A DNA stretch of 64,000 bases from a virus. Shown piece after piece: positions 1 to 9,900 of the stretch (positions are counted from its first letter, which is position 1; every line of letters begins with the position of its first letter). The stretch lies in the IMG/VR virus record IMGVR_UViG_3300008117_004020, positions 54,148 through 118,147 of that record; one strand, written 5' to 3'. Under the pieces are notes generated by a model. That model saw only the letters and a program-made list of their open reading frames with translations. It did no database searches and was not told where the DNA came from. Both the position numbers and the translations under genes were made by a program.

Positions 1-119
1 AGCGTGAAGAAATCAAAGACTTTGTAAAAAGAATGGCAGTAAACGCAGATAGCTTTGATTATCAGCAGTTTATAAAGACAGAATCTGGTATTGAAATTGT
101 AAGAGATATTGTACAATAA
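1..119 (+). CDS. C-terminal fragment of an unknown protein
   Basis: An open frame enters from the left edge and ends at TAA 117-119. Reading codons from base 3 gives 38 residues, ending in the sequence IEIVRDIVQ. It overlaps the start of the DNA polymerase gene by one base (TAATG), the tight coupling seen elsewhere in this genome, so it is probably translated and belongs to the same replication operon. Its composition is charged and helical, and nothing in the visible part identifies a family. The 5' part lies outside the window. Confidence 0.6.
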   Translation, partial: REEIKDFVKRMAVNADSFDYQQFIKTESGIEIVRDIVQ

Positions 120-2050
120 TGAATCATTGGGTAATGGACTATGAGACAATGTCAAGTTGTTTCATAGCAGTATTTGAACATTATAAAGATAAGACTAGGA
201 AGGTCTTTGCTGTAAATCATCTTACAGCACGCTCTCAATTTGATGACTATGTAGTATTTCTACAAAGTAACATTGAGAAAGACGAGTGGCACATCTCCTT
301 TAATGGTCTTGCATTTGATGCTCAAATAACCCAGTATATCTTAAAGAATTATGAGTCTTGGAAATATTCCACTAATGATGAAATAGCCAGACTCATATAT
401 GCTTATGCTCAATACATCATCTCAGGTCAAGAAGAAAGAAGACTGGACTATAATGAACGAGATCTTTACATTAGACAGATTGATTTATTCAAACTAAATC
501 ACTGGGACAATGCTGCTAAAAGATCTGGTTTGAAATGGATACAGTATTCCATGGACTGGGATAATGTTGAGGATATGCCTATACATCACTCATATGAGAT
601 TAAGACAGTGGCTGAGCTAGAAACTGTAATTAAATATTGTATTAATGATGTGCAGTCTACCAAAAAGATATATGAAGCTAGCACTGAACAAATAGCTCTT
701 AGGAAATCTCTATCTGAAGAATATGACATCAACTTATATTCAGCATCAGAGACTAAGATTGCTAGAGAACTATTTGCACATTTTCTAGCCAAGGATTTGA
801 AAATACCTAAATATGAACTTAAAAAGCTTAGAACAGAACGTGCATACATCAATCTTAAGGATTGTATCCTGGACTATATAAGTTTTGAAAGTAAGGAGTT
901 TAAAGATTTGCTGGAGTTCTTTAAAGGCAAGGTGGTCAAAGAAACCAAGGGAGCGCTAAACCACAAAATCACATATAAAGGATTAGACCTTTATTATGGC
1001 TTGGGTGGTATACATGGTGCTGTAGATTCTGGTATCTATAAGGCAGAAGAAGGATATACTATCATGACATCAGATGTCGCTAGCTACTATCCTAATTTAG
1101 CTATTAGAAACAAGTTTTCCCCAGGTCACTTAAACAAAGAAGCATTTTGCAATTTGTATGAGTGGTTCTTCAATGAAAGAAAGAAGATTCCAAAGACTGA
1201 TCCTAAAAACTATGTTTATAAGATCATTTTGAATTCCACTTATGGTCTTTCTAATGATGAGAACAGCTTCCTTTATGATCCTCAGCTTACTATGAGCATC
1301 ACCATCAATGGTCAGCTATTGTTATCAAAGCTGCTAGAAATGGTGACACTAGGTATACCTGGAGCTCTTCCCATCATGATCAATACAGATGGTTTAGAGG
1401 TGATGATTCCTAATTGTTACAAGAATGAATATCTTAAGATATGTGAACAATGGGAAAAGATGACCAAGCTGTCTCTAGAGCATGATGAATATAGCAACGT
1501 GATTGTTGGCGATGTAAACAATTATATTGCCATATATCAAAATCCAGCTAAAACTCCTAAATGTAAAGGTAGATTTGAATGGGAAGACTTACAAAAGAAG
1601 AAGGTTAGTATTCTTCACAAGAATAAAAGCTTCCTCATCATCCCTAAAGCCATCTATCATTATTTTATTAATGGGACAAAACCAGAAAACTTCCTCAAGA
1701 CAAACAGAGACATCTTTGACTATTGTGGAGGCATTAAGGTGAAGTCTGATTGGCAACTGTTAAACATCTACATTAAAGAGGGTGAAATTATAGAAGAACC
1801 CATGCAAAAGATATGTAGATATTATATCAGCAAATCAGGCACAAAACTTGTCAAGCGTAATAAAAAGGATGGTAGGGAGATTCAAATAGAATCTGGCAAG
1901 TGGTTACAGAGCATATATAATAAAAATTCAAATATGTCCTTTGAAGATATGGATATAGATGAAGAATATTATATTGAAAGAATTTATAAGGAGATTCATA
2001 ACATTGATAAGATAATTAAACGTAAATTTGAGCAACTAACATTATTTTAA
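119..2050 (+). CDS. Family B DNA polymerase with 3'-5' exonuclease
   Basis: This is the replicative DNA polymerase of the phage. The N-terminal proofreading exonuclease has Exo I (D7-Y-E9), Exo II (NGLAFD, 62-67) and Exo III (YCIND, 173-177). The polymerase part follows in the usual order: a YGLGG motif at 293-297, motif A DVASYYP (319-325), motif B KIILNSTYG (368-376) and motif C NTDG (422-425). At 643 residues it is short for a cellular PolB and similar to phage enzymes. Some crAss-like phages carry PolB and others PolA; this is the PolB type. Motif C has Asn in place of the first Asp of the usual DTD, while the second Asp (D424), the essential metal ligand in the family, is kept. The ATG overlaps the stop of the preceding gene and the next gene starts one base after its stop, so it sits in an operon. 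The family call is secure; the priming mechanism is not visible. Confidence 0.95.
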   Translation: MNHWVMDYETMSSCFIAVFEHYKDKTRKVFAVNHLTARSQFDDYVVFLQSNIEKDEWHISFNGLAFDAQITQYILKNYESWKYSTNDEIARLIYAYAQYIISGQEERRLDYNERDLYIRQIDLFKLNHWDNAAKRSGLKWIQYSMDWDNVEDMPIHHSYEIKTVAELETVIKYCINDVQSTKKIYEASTEQIALRKSLSEEYDINLYSASETKIARELFAHFLAKDLKIPKYELKKLRTERAYINLKDCILDYISFESKEFKDLLEFFKGKVVKETKGALNHKITYKGLDLYYGLGGIHGAVDSGIYKAEEGYTIMTSDVASYYPNLAIRNKFSPGHLNKEAFCNLYEWFFNERKKIPKTDPKNYVYKIILNSTYGLSNDENSFLYDPQLTMSITINGQLLLSKLLEMVTLGIPGALPIMINTDGLEVMIPNCYKNEYLKICEQWEKMTKLSLEHDEYSNVIVGDVNNYIAIYQNPAKTPKCKGRFEWEDLQKKKVSILHKNKSFLIIPKAIYHYFINGTKPENFLKTNRDIFDYCGGIKVKSDWQLLNIYIKEGEIIEEPMQKICRYYISKSGTKLVKRNKKDGREIQIESGKWLQSIYNKNSNMSFEDMDIDEEYYIERIYKEIHNIDKIIKRKFEQLTLF

Positions 2051-2051
2051 A

Positions 2052-2927
2052 ATGACAGGTTTAAACGCAATGGAGAGGATGTTTTCAGCACCTCTCCCAG
2101 AAAAAACAGACAGCTATACACCAATAGCTCATGAAACTATAGACAAGATAACAAGAACAGCCCTCCAAGAGCAGGGCTTTGTGTTATCTAAAACATTTTA
2201 TAGAAGTTCTACAGATGGTAGATTAGGACAAGCTGAGTATCACATTAACTATGGAGATGATCCAGAAATGGGACTGATGATTGCTTGGCAGAATAGTTAC
2301 AACAAGCTTATATCATTTAAATACGCTATTGGAGCACACGTAATGGTGTGTTCTAATGGTGCTGTTTCAGGTGATATTGGAGCATATAAAAGAAAGCATA
2401 CAGGTACAGCTGATGAAGAGGCTGCATCACAAATCAAGTATTATTTACAGAATGCTAAGCAAATCTTTTTGAATTTAGTTAGAGACAGGGAGCATCTAAA
2501 GAAGATTGACTTATCTCCTGAAAGAATGGCTGAGATTATAGGTAGAATGTTTATTCATAAAGAGATTATTACATCTACGCAAATCAATATCATGAAGCGT
2601 GAAATGGAAACTCCATCATTTGATTATGGTGTACCAGTACATAACGCATGGTCATTGTATAATTTTGCAACACATGCTTTTAAAGAAGATAGTCCTAGAA
2701 ACTGGATTTCTAGACATATAGATTTACATAGCTTCTTTGGAGAAGAGTTTGGATTGGAAAGGTCTGAGGAATCACCTGAGCCTGTACAACCCACTTTGTT
2801 TCCTGAAGAAGCAACCCCTGAAGAAACCTCTCAACCACTTGAAGAAGTAATGGAAGAAGTCCCAGCTTTTTCATCCAATGAGGAGAGAGACTCTGACGAA
2901 TTAATTGATTTGTTAGAAGATTTTTAA
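2052..2927 (+). CDS. DUF932-like phage protein
   Basis: A soluble 291-residue protein encoded immediately after the polymerase. The middle part has features I associate with the DUF932 / phage-plasmid-like family: a hydrophobic strand, then VCSNGAVSGD (about 98-107), followed at once by KRKHTG. The last 60 residues are a low-complexity acidic tail rich in Glu, Pro and Ser (roughly 230-291). It therefore looks like a folded domain with a disordered acidic C-terminus. DUF932 proteins are common in phages and plasmids near replication genes, but their biochemical role is not established. The position suggests an accessory role in replication; that is inference. Confidence 0.6.
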   Translation: MTGLNAMERMFSAPLPEKTDSYTPIAHETIDKITRTALQEQGFVLSKTFYRSSTDGRLGQAEYHINYGDDPEMGLMIAWQNSYNKLISFKYAIGAHVMVCSNGAVSGDIGAYKRKHTGTADEEAASQIKYYLQNAKQIFLNLVRDREHLKKIDLSPERMAEIIGRMFIHKEIITSTQINIMKREMETPSFDYGVPVHNAWSLYNFATHAFKEDSPRNWISRHIDLHSFFGEEFGLERSEESPEPVQPTLFPEEATPEETSQPLEEVMEEVPAFSSNEERDSDELIDLLEDF

Positions 2928-2935
2928 AACCAACA

Positions 2936-2980
2936 GAAGAGGGGGGGAGACTACTAACCCCTCCCCCCTTCCTTCTCTAT
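2936..2980 (+). terminator. G/C-tract hairpin between DUF932-like gene and dNMP kinase
   Basis: The gap holds a strikingly G- then C-rich inverted repeat in an otherwise AT-rich genome. GGGGGGAG (2942-2949) pairs with CTCCCCCC (2961-2968) around an 11-nt loop, and flanking GAAG/CTTC bases may extend the stem. No good T-run follows on either strand, so a weak or attenuating terminator or an RNA-processing hairpin is more likely than a strong terminator. Confidence 0.4.
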
Positions 2981-2999
2981 TAAAACCCCACACCACAAT

Positions 3000-3623
3000 A
3001 TGATATTAGGAATTAATGGTTACTCTGGATCAGGAAAAGACACTATAGGAAAACTATTGCAGGATTTATATCCTGAAGAGAATTGGAAGATTAAAAAGTT
3101 TGCTGGTAAACTTAAAACTGTAGCAAGTTTGCTATCAGGAATACCACAGTCTAATTTTGAAGATCAAGACTTTAAAAAAACACTACTAGGAACAGAATGG
3201 TGGACTGCTTGTGATGAGGGATTACAACCTATGACTGTAAGAGATTTCTTGCAGAAACTAGGTACTGAAGGACTGAGAGTGGGACTGCATGAAAACACCT
3301 GGGTGAATGCTCTAATGGCTGATTATAAGCCAGAAACAATGTATGTAGTCAATCCTATAACAGGATCACTGGATGCAAAAGTGGACACTAAAATGCCTAA
3401 TTGGGTGATTACAGATGTAAGATTCCCTAATGAAGCACAGGCTATCAAAGAGAAAGGTGGATATGTGATTAGAATAGACAGACCAGGCGTCAAGCCCATC
3501 AATGATCATCCATCTGAAACCAGTCTTGACACATGGAAATTTGACTATAAAATTGCTAATGTATCAGATATAGTTTCATTAGCATTCACTTTAACGAATA
3601 TTATATCTAAAATTAAAGAATAA
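3000..3623 (+). CDS. Deoxynucleoside monophosphate kinase
   Basis: A P-loop kinase expected to phosphorylate dNMPs to dNDPs for phage DNA synthesis in the host cytoplasm. The N-terminus is a strand followed by a Walker A loop GYSGSGKDT (7-15). Later come TDVRFPNEA (about 137-145) and DHPSET near 166-171, both typical of phage dNMP kinases of the T4 gp1 type. The length of 207 residues fits. It follows the G/C-tract hairpin by about 30 bases, and its stop overlaps the next start (TAATG), so it is translationally coupled to the downstream small gene. The family call is firm; base specificity cannot be read from the sequence. Confidence 0.85.
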   Translation: MILGINGYSGSGKDTIGKLLQDLYPEENWKIKKFAGKLKTVASLLSGIPQSNFEDQDFKKTLLGTEWWTACDEGLQPMTVRDFLQKLGTEGLRVGLHENTWVNALMADYKPETMYVVNPITGSLDAKVDTKMPNWVITDVRFPNEAQAIKEKGGYVIRIDRPGVKPINDHPSETSLDTWKFDYKIANVSDIVSLAFTLTNIISKIKE

Positions 3624-3892
3624 TGGAAGGACAATTAGTAAGAGTAACAGAGTTGTCACCTATTATTGTAAAAGTGTATAATCCTTTAAAACAAGAGCTG
3701 ATAGGTGTTTTTGAGAACTATTCTAAGGCTGCTAGAGCACTAGGGCTTACGCCTAAGATTGTATATAACAAAGCCACCTCAAAGAAAAGAGTGATGTCAC
3801 CCTATCTAGAAATTGAAGTGGCTATACGTATTACTAGAAAAAAACCAGAAGATAAGTTCTTTATGAGCGAGATCTTCAAAAGAATATTATAA
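3623..3892 (+). CDS. Small NUMOD1-like DNA-binding protein
   Basis: An 89-residue protein, the last gene on the plus strand. Residues about 24-62 read as a short beta strand (VYNPLKQELIGVF), then a helix (YSKAARAL), then a predicted second helix and a strand. This layout resembles the NUMOD1 helix-turn-helix module that accompanies homing endonucleases and some stand-alone regulators (pattern: strand, S-x-x-x-A-A-x-x-L-G). No nuclease domain is present, so it is either a stand-alone DNA binder or the remnant of a homing endonuclease gene. The start overlaps the dNMP kinase stop. The call rests on a short pattern only. Confidence 0.45.
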   Translation: MEGQLVRVTELSPIIVKVYNPLKQELIGVFENYSKAARALGLTPKIVYNKATSKKRVMSPYLEIEVAIRITRKKPEDKFFMSEIFKRIL

Positions 3893-3920
3893 TTACGCTG
3901 TGTTTTGTTAGTTAAGGTCA

Positions 3921-3958
3921 AAGGGGAGGATGTTTCTACATCTTCCCCTTATTTTTTT
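3921..3958 (+). terminator. Rho-independent terminator at the convergent junction
   Basis: A 13-bp stem (AAGGGGAGGATGT at 3921-3933 with 3938-3950, one G-T pair) closed by a TTCT loop is followed by ATTTTTTT (3951-3958). This is a strong intrinsic terminator for the plus-strand replication operon. On the minus strand no T-run follows, so it ends plus-strand transcription and shields the 3' end of the convergent giant gene. Confidence 0.9.
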
Positions 3959-6900
3959 ACTTAGCACGCTGCTGGTATTCAAATGACTGTATAGCATCAA
4001 CAGGATGGAATGTCTTTCCTGTATATCCTATAAATGTCTGAACAAGCATAGCTAATAGTTTTGAATCACCTCTTTCTTTAAACTCTGACTCACCTGAATC
4101 GCGTTTGTAATATAAGCTTTCAGTGTCTCCTCCAAATAGCCCTAATAGATGATCTATCATCAGTCCAGCCATTGACAAGAAGTTTGTATTGATGTTCAAA
4201 AGAATAGATGGGTTGGAGTAAATACGCTGAATCTCACCAAGACCTGCTTGTGGTAAAGGTATAAACTGTTCAGTCTCAGACCTCACCTTAAGCATAGTGT
4301 ACACCATATATTGAGTGAACCAGCTCTTGCGTCTCAATTCTTTAAGTCTACCCTTCTCATCATCATCATATCCAAACATAACACCATAAATAATATAAGT
4401 TAGCAACATAGCACCAAGGTCAGCAAATGTGCGCTTTATAGCTGCTCTCTCCATATCTGAATAATTCTCCCAATTCTTAACTACATTCAGACGCATCTTT
4501 ATAAGATCTTTTCCTGCTGTTTGTAAGAATGTAAGATAGAACCCTTGTTCTACACTCATGCCTTCATAATCAGCTCTTCTTATACCCCATCTGTTCATAC
4601 CAAGCTGCATAAAGTATTTTCTAAAGAAGAACATAGCTCTTCCAATAGATGACTTAGCCTGATATGCAGCATCAAACTTAGCATAAGAACCATTTATACG
4701 CTTTTGCATAGCATGCAGCTTGCTGACAACATCAGAAAACTGTTTACTATTTAAGTCAAAAGCATTCTTATATTGGTCTTTAACTTGTACCTTCTTGTCT
4801 TTCATCTCAAATATATCAATGAGATTGACATCCAACTTATCAAATTCTCTCAAAGCCTCTAGCTTCTTTTCTCTGATTTGTTTAAGAGTCATACCACTAA
4901 AATCAGTACCCACTTTCATAGTGACAAATGTCTCTCTATCATACATCTTGCCATTATAGAGTCTCACTGATTTCAAATATGCCAAGAAACTACTCATTTG
5001 AATCTCCCACTCACCCCACACTTTACCAGAATAAATACCCAGCTTTAAGATGTTCTTATAAGAGTTCCATGCTGTTTTATTACCAAACTCATTTTCAAAT
5101 TCACCCTGTATAGGATCAAATATTTCCATCATTTGTCCCCAGAAAGACAGCTCACCCACTTTATTAAAGTCAGCCATCATATCTTTCATAATGTGACCAT
5201 TCTTTGAGTCTAGATATAAGTCTTTCTTTGCTTGCATGAAATCCTTATAATTGATCACTCTACCTCCTGCAGCCTCCACCATATTCTGTACATTACCAGA
5301 TATCCAGTTCACTGACCAGTTTAAAGGTGACAAACCTAACAAAGTAAAACTTGTCAATCCCATCATCTGATTAAGCATTTTTTGAGTGTTAAATCCTAAT
5401 ACATCATATCCCTCAAAGTGCTCTTCATTATATAATACAGAGTTGATAAAACTCTTAAACACCTCTAAACGAATATTACTACCAAGATTTATCCTTTGCT
5501 CTACCTCTGGAAGATATTTCTTCATGACATTATTGAGCATCAGGTTTTTACTCTCACTCTTAGGTTGATTCTCTTGGTCTGACAAAATTTGTTCTAACCC
5601 ATTAATCAATGAAAGTTCTTTATCAAGTTCCTTCTTTCTAATAGTAGACCCTACATAGTTAAGAACAGATCCCCATACATCATATGATGCATCTGAAGCT
5701 TGTCCTTTTGAGGTGTATTTCACAGGAACATATTTCACCTCATCATTATCAATAGTGGCTAATTTAGCCATATCTCTAGAAACACCAGGATCACTTGCAA
5801 ACCCTGTATCAACATCAGACTCAGTTCTACTAAGACTTCTCTTAATACCCTGCCAAACACTCTTAACACTTTCTTTAGTTTCAGATACCTTAACACCTAA
5901 AGCTCTTTCTGTCTTGCTCTTCTCCATAAATGGAACAGCTAAACCAAGTCTATATCTAGGTTCAATATCTTGCTGAGCATCTAACATTTCTTTATGTATG
6001 AATAGCAGATTCTCATAATCCACCTTCTCATACTCATTAGCTGTATTATTGTTATACTTGTCCCTAAGTGATACAAAGTCTTTATTTAAATAAGGATGGT
6101 CAGTGCCATATTCTTTCCTATATTCTTCATTACTCTTAGGTTTATACCTATTTTGAATATCTCTATTATCTTTGTTAATAAGTTTAACCTCCTCACCCTT
6201 CTCATTAATATATGACTCTTTGAGTTTGCGAGAATAAAAATGCCTAGCTGGTTTCTCCTCAATATACTCCTCTAATGGGGCATTCCTAGTCCATATTGCT
6301 ATAGGTGTAAAAGAAGCAGATGTAAGAGACTCTCCGTGTTCAGTGTCAAACAAAGACCTCACCTCTTTATTATGATTCTCTAAAAACCATGCTGATTCTC
6401 TAAATTGATCATATAAAGTGTCATCACGCCTTAGTTCTTCATGTGATACATCTAGCTCTTTAGCAAATGCTATTTCCTGCCTATCAAGCTCTTCATAGTA
6501 ATACTTAGTGTATTCCATGTTACCCATAGCTTTAAGCTGTGCTTTGATTTCACCCGCTCTTTCCACTTTAGCTCTTAAATCTGGGTCACTGCTCAATCTT
6601 TCATCTCTAGCTGCATAAATACTATTCACTGTATATTTATCATAGTTCTCAGGCTCATTAGTCCTAAAGTAAAACTGTTGCTTGAGAGTTTGTTTTTCAG
6701 CATAAGTAAATCCATCAGGTGTATATTCTTCCACTTCATCCCTTAAAGATTCAATCTCTTGTTGTAAGTCTTTGATTCTCTGGATCTTATCTGAAGGCAC
6801 CTTACTACCAACTACAGCACCATCATTATCTCTGTATGGTTTAGTCAATGCATTTAGCTCCTTATAAAGTTCTGTTATCCTATCAGCATTAGGATTTTTT

Positions 6901-9900
6901 GATATCTCAGATAGTTCAGTGAACAAAGCAGCTCTTTCATCATAGTACCTTTGAGAAATCACCTGGCGGGTATTATTAGCCAGCCATCTTTTGTACATCT
7001 CACTGTCCTCACCATATGTTAGTTTCATCTTTGTCTTAGCTCTCTCAAACGCTGCTCTAAGTTCTACATCTTCATAGATGAGATTCTTGTTTTTCTGATA
7101 CTCTCTCAAAGCCTGAGCTATCTTTAAGTCATCTCCTGTCTTATCTGTACCATCTAGATTTTTTATTTCCATAAGAGAATAGTATTTCTCCCATAGCTCT
7201 TGTCTGGTTTTAAGATGATCTTCGCTAAGTTTACCCTCAGCAATAGCCTCATTATCATACATCATCTCTATACCTCTGATTTCCTCAAATATCTTGCTGG
7301 TAATTTCTCTTATACTAGTCTTTTTATTACCATACATCACTTCTGTATCCAACATTTTAGTAAGATCAAAGTAAGCTTTTGTATAGTCTGACTCAAAATA
7401 TTTACGCTCAAAGTCTTTAATTTCTTTTTTTACTCTTTTAACTTCATCTTCAGACACCTCATCAGCCTCAAATTTCTTGTTTGTTAAATATAATTTACGC
7501 TTGAGTTTATCATACTCATAGTATAAACTTTCATCAAACTCAGATTTAAACACCAGACCAAAACTCTCATCACCTGATGCTATATCCAGTCTTTTAGCCT
7601 CATAGACCAATGACTGATTGATTTCCTTAATATTAAGACCTCTACCATAAACTTTAGCACGTTTATTAAATTCAGGTGACAGTTTATCTCTAAAGTCTTT
7701 CATCTTTAATCTCACACCATCTAATACACGTTTTAATCTCTTAGCAACAGATGCTATAACAACATCTGGATTAGATATTGTAGGCAACCATTTGCTCAGA
7801 AACGCACCTGCATCACCCATGCCACCTGTCATAGTAGCTTTAATAACATCATAACTTGCTAGCTGATCTCTCTCCTTTGTAAGTTCTGCCACTCTTTTTT
7901 TATCTTTTCTTTGCTCAGCAGCCTTAATAAGCTCATTGTATTCTCTCTTCATATTATCTAATAAGTCTTTTGTAAACTCTTCAGATAATGTAGAAGCAAC
8001 GTGTGGGGTGATAGCTTTAATATAACTAGTTCTTATGTTCTCAATAGCACCCATCATTTGTGTAAGCCTGTCAACAAGAATATTATCTTCAGCTACAGTG
8101 GTACCTAAAGCATCCAACATTTCTTTAAATACATTCTCATAGCCTATTACAAAGTCCTTGATCTTTTCTAGCTCCTTAATCTTTTGAATAGCAGCCTGTT
8201 GTGTTGCAGGGGTTAACGCTTTGAGTCTATCAAACTCTTTAGATATAATATTAATAATAGGCCCAGCAGAATCAACCAGCTCAATAAAAGCTTTTTGTAT
8301 AGCCACCATATTACGCAAATCCCCATCTTCACCATAGTTTTCTAAGAATGTCTTAACAAGGCGTTCCATTTGTTCCACCTTGTTGACTTTATCCTCATCA
8401 GTTAATAAATCATATACATTCCTAACATCCTTGTTTTTCTTAAAATAAGCATAGATTTGATCCAACCTACCCTTCATTTTAGCAAACGCCTCTTTCATCC
8501 TAGGTTTACTAATATTCTCTAAAAGTTTAACCCTAGCATCTTCTTCTTTGGATGTCTCCTCTTTTCTGTTAGCATCCATACTCATATCAAGATCTGGGAA
8601 ATATCCATTTGCCAGCCTATCATTAAATGGTGTTGGAGCTGTCTGAAAAACACCAATCTTATTAATCTTATTGGTTGCAGGGTCAATCTTATATCCTACA
8701 CCAATAATAGTAGTGTCGCCCACCTTTACACCTTGAGACATCAATATCTTCTTATAAATTGACATCTGCTGACTATATTTTTCCCTAAGTCTTCTTCTAT
8801 TACCCACTAACTCAGGAAGAACACCTTCAGATTTTCTTACACCACCTGTTGATAACAAATCAATTACATAGTTAAATTCATCCTCTAGATTAGTAAACTT
8901 TTTAAACTCAGGTCTATCTTTTAAAAATTTAGTTTTAAAGTCTAATATGTGTGCTACACCATTCTTGTCAATAGCAATAACGTCAGCCACACCACCCACT
9001 TCTAAATTACCTATCTCAGTCTCAGTCATTAAAATATGACCCTCATCAATAAGTTTCCTAATAATCCCTCTAATTCCAGGTTCTCTTAATGTACCATTGA
9101 TAACTTTGTCTAGCGTAGACTTATCCATGAAAGTATAAATAATAGGGTCAAGATTGTCTAAATCAATCTCTCTATCCATTATAATATTCTCCACTATACT
9201 ATGTATAGCTGTACCAAAAAGAGTCTTCTTTTGATTTTCAGATGCAGAATATAACAACTCTGTTATCCTATCTCCTAATACTGTCTGAATATCTTCTTTC
9301 TCATATTCACCCTTAATGATTTTATCAATCAAATGCGCTGCAATCTTTTTAGCAATCACTTCATCTGAGTCTCCAATATCATACACATCAGAAAACTCAA
9401 TATCATAATTGCTCACCAATTGCAGTACAACATCTGGACTTTCAAGTTCACTATAAAAGTCAGAGCCAAGCAGTCTACTAGGAGATTTAAGTCTTATTGG
9501 TTCACCTGTGATAGGATCTAATACAGTGAGACTATTGTTATCTTCACGCTTGATTAAAGCTGATATAGCAATAATCTTATTTAACGTATCTTTTTGTGAA
9601 TCATTCATAGACTGAGCCTCATAGAATGACTTAGCCTCATCTGTAAGTTGGTTATAAACCTCACTAGATGTAAGGTTCATGTTAAGATTACTGATGTCCT
9701 CTGCCATAAACATCTCTTCTAAAATATCAATAGGGTCTCTTTTTAACTTAAGAGCTTTCACCCATGTCATGATTCTTTGTAAAAGAGCTCCCAGCCAAGA
9801 TTCTTTTGCTTTGATGTTACTAGCCAGCTTTTTAGCCAATGCTTCACGCTGTATCTTATCAAATCTAATCTTACCATCTGGGGTTCTATAGTTGGGATTG

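Noticed and set aside
586-852. 88-codon minus-strand frame within the DNA polymerase gene
   Set aside because: It overlaps the exonuclease domain with clear motifs on the other strand and has no promoter, start context or similarity.
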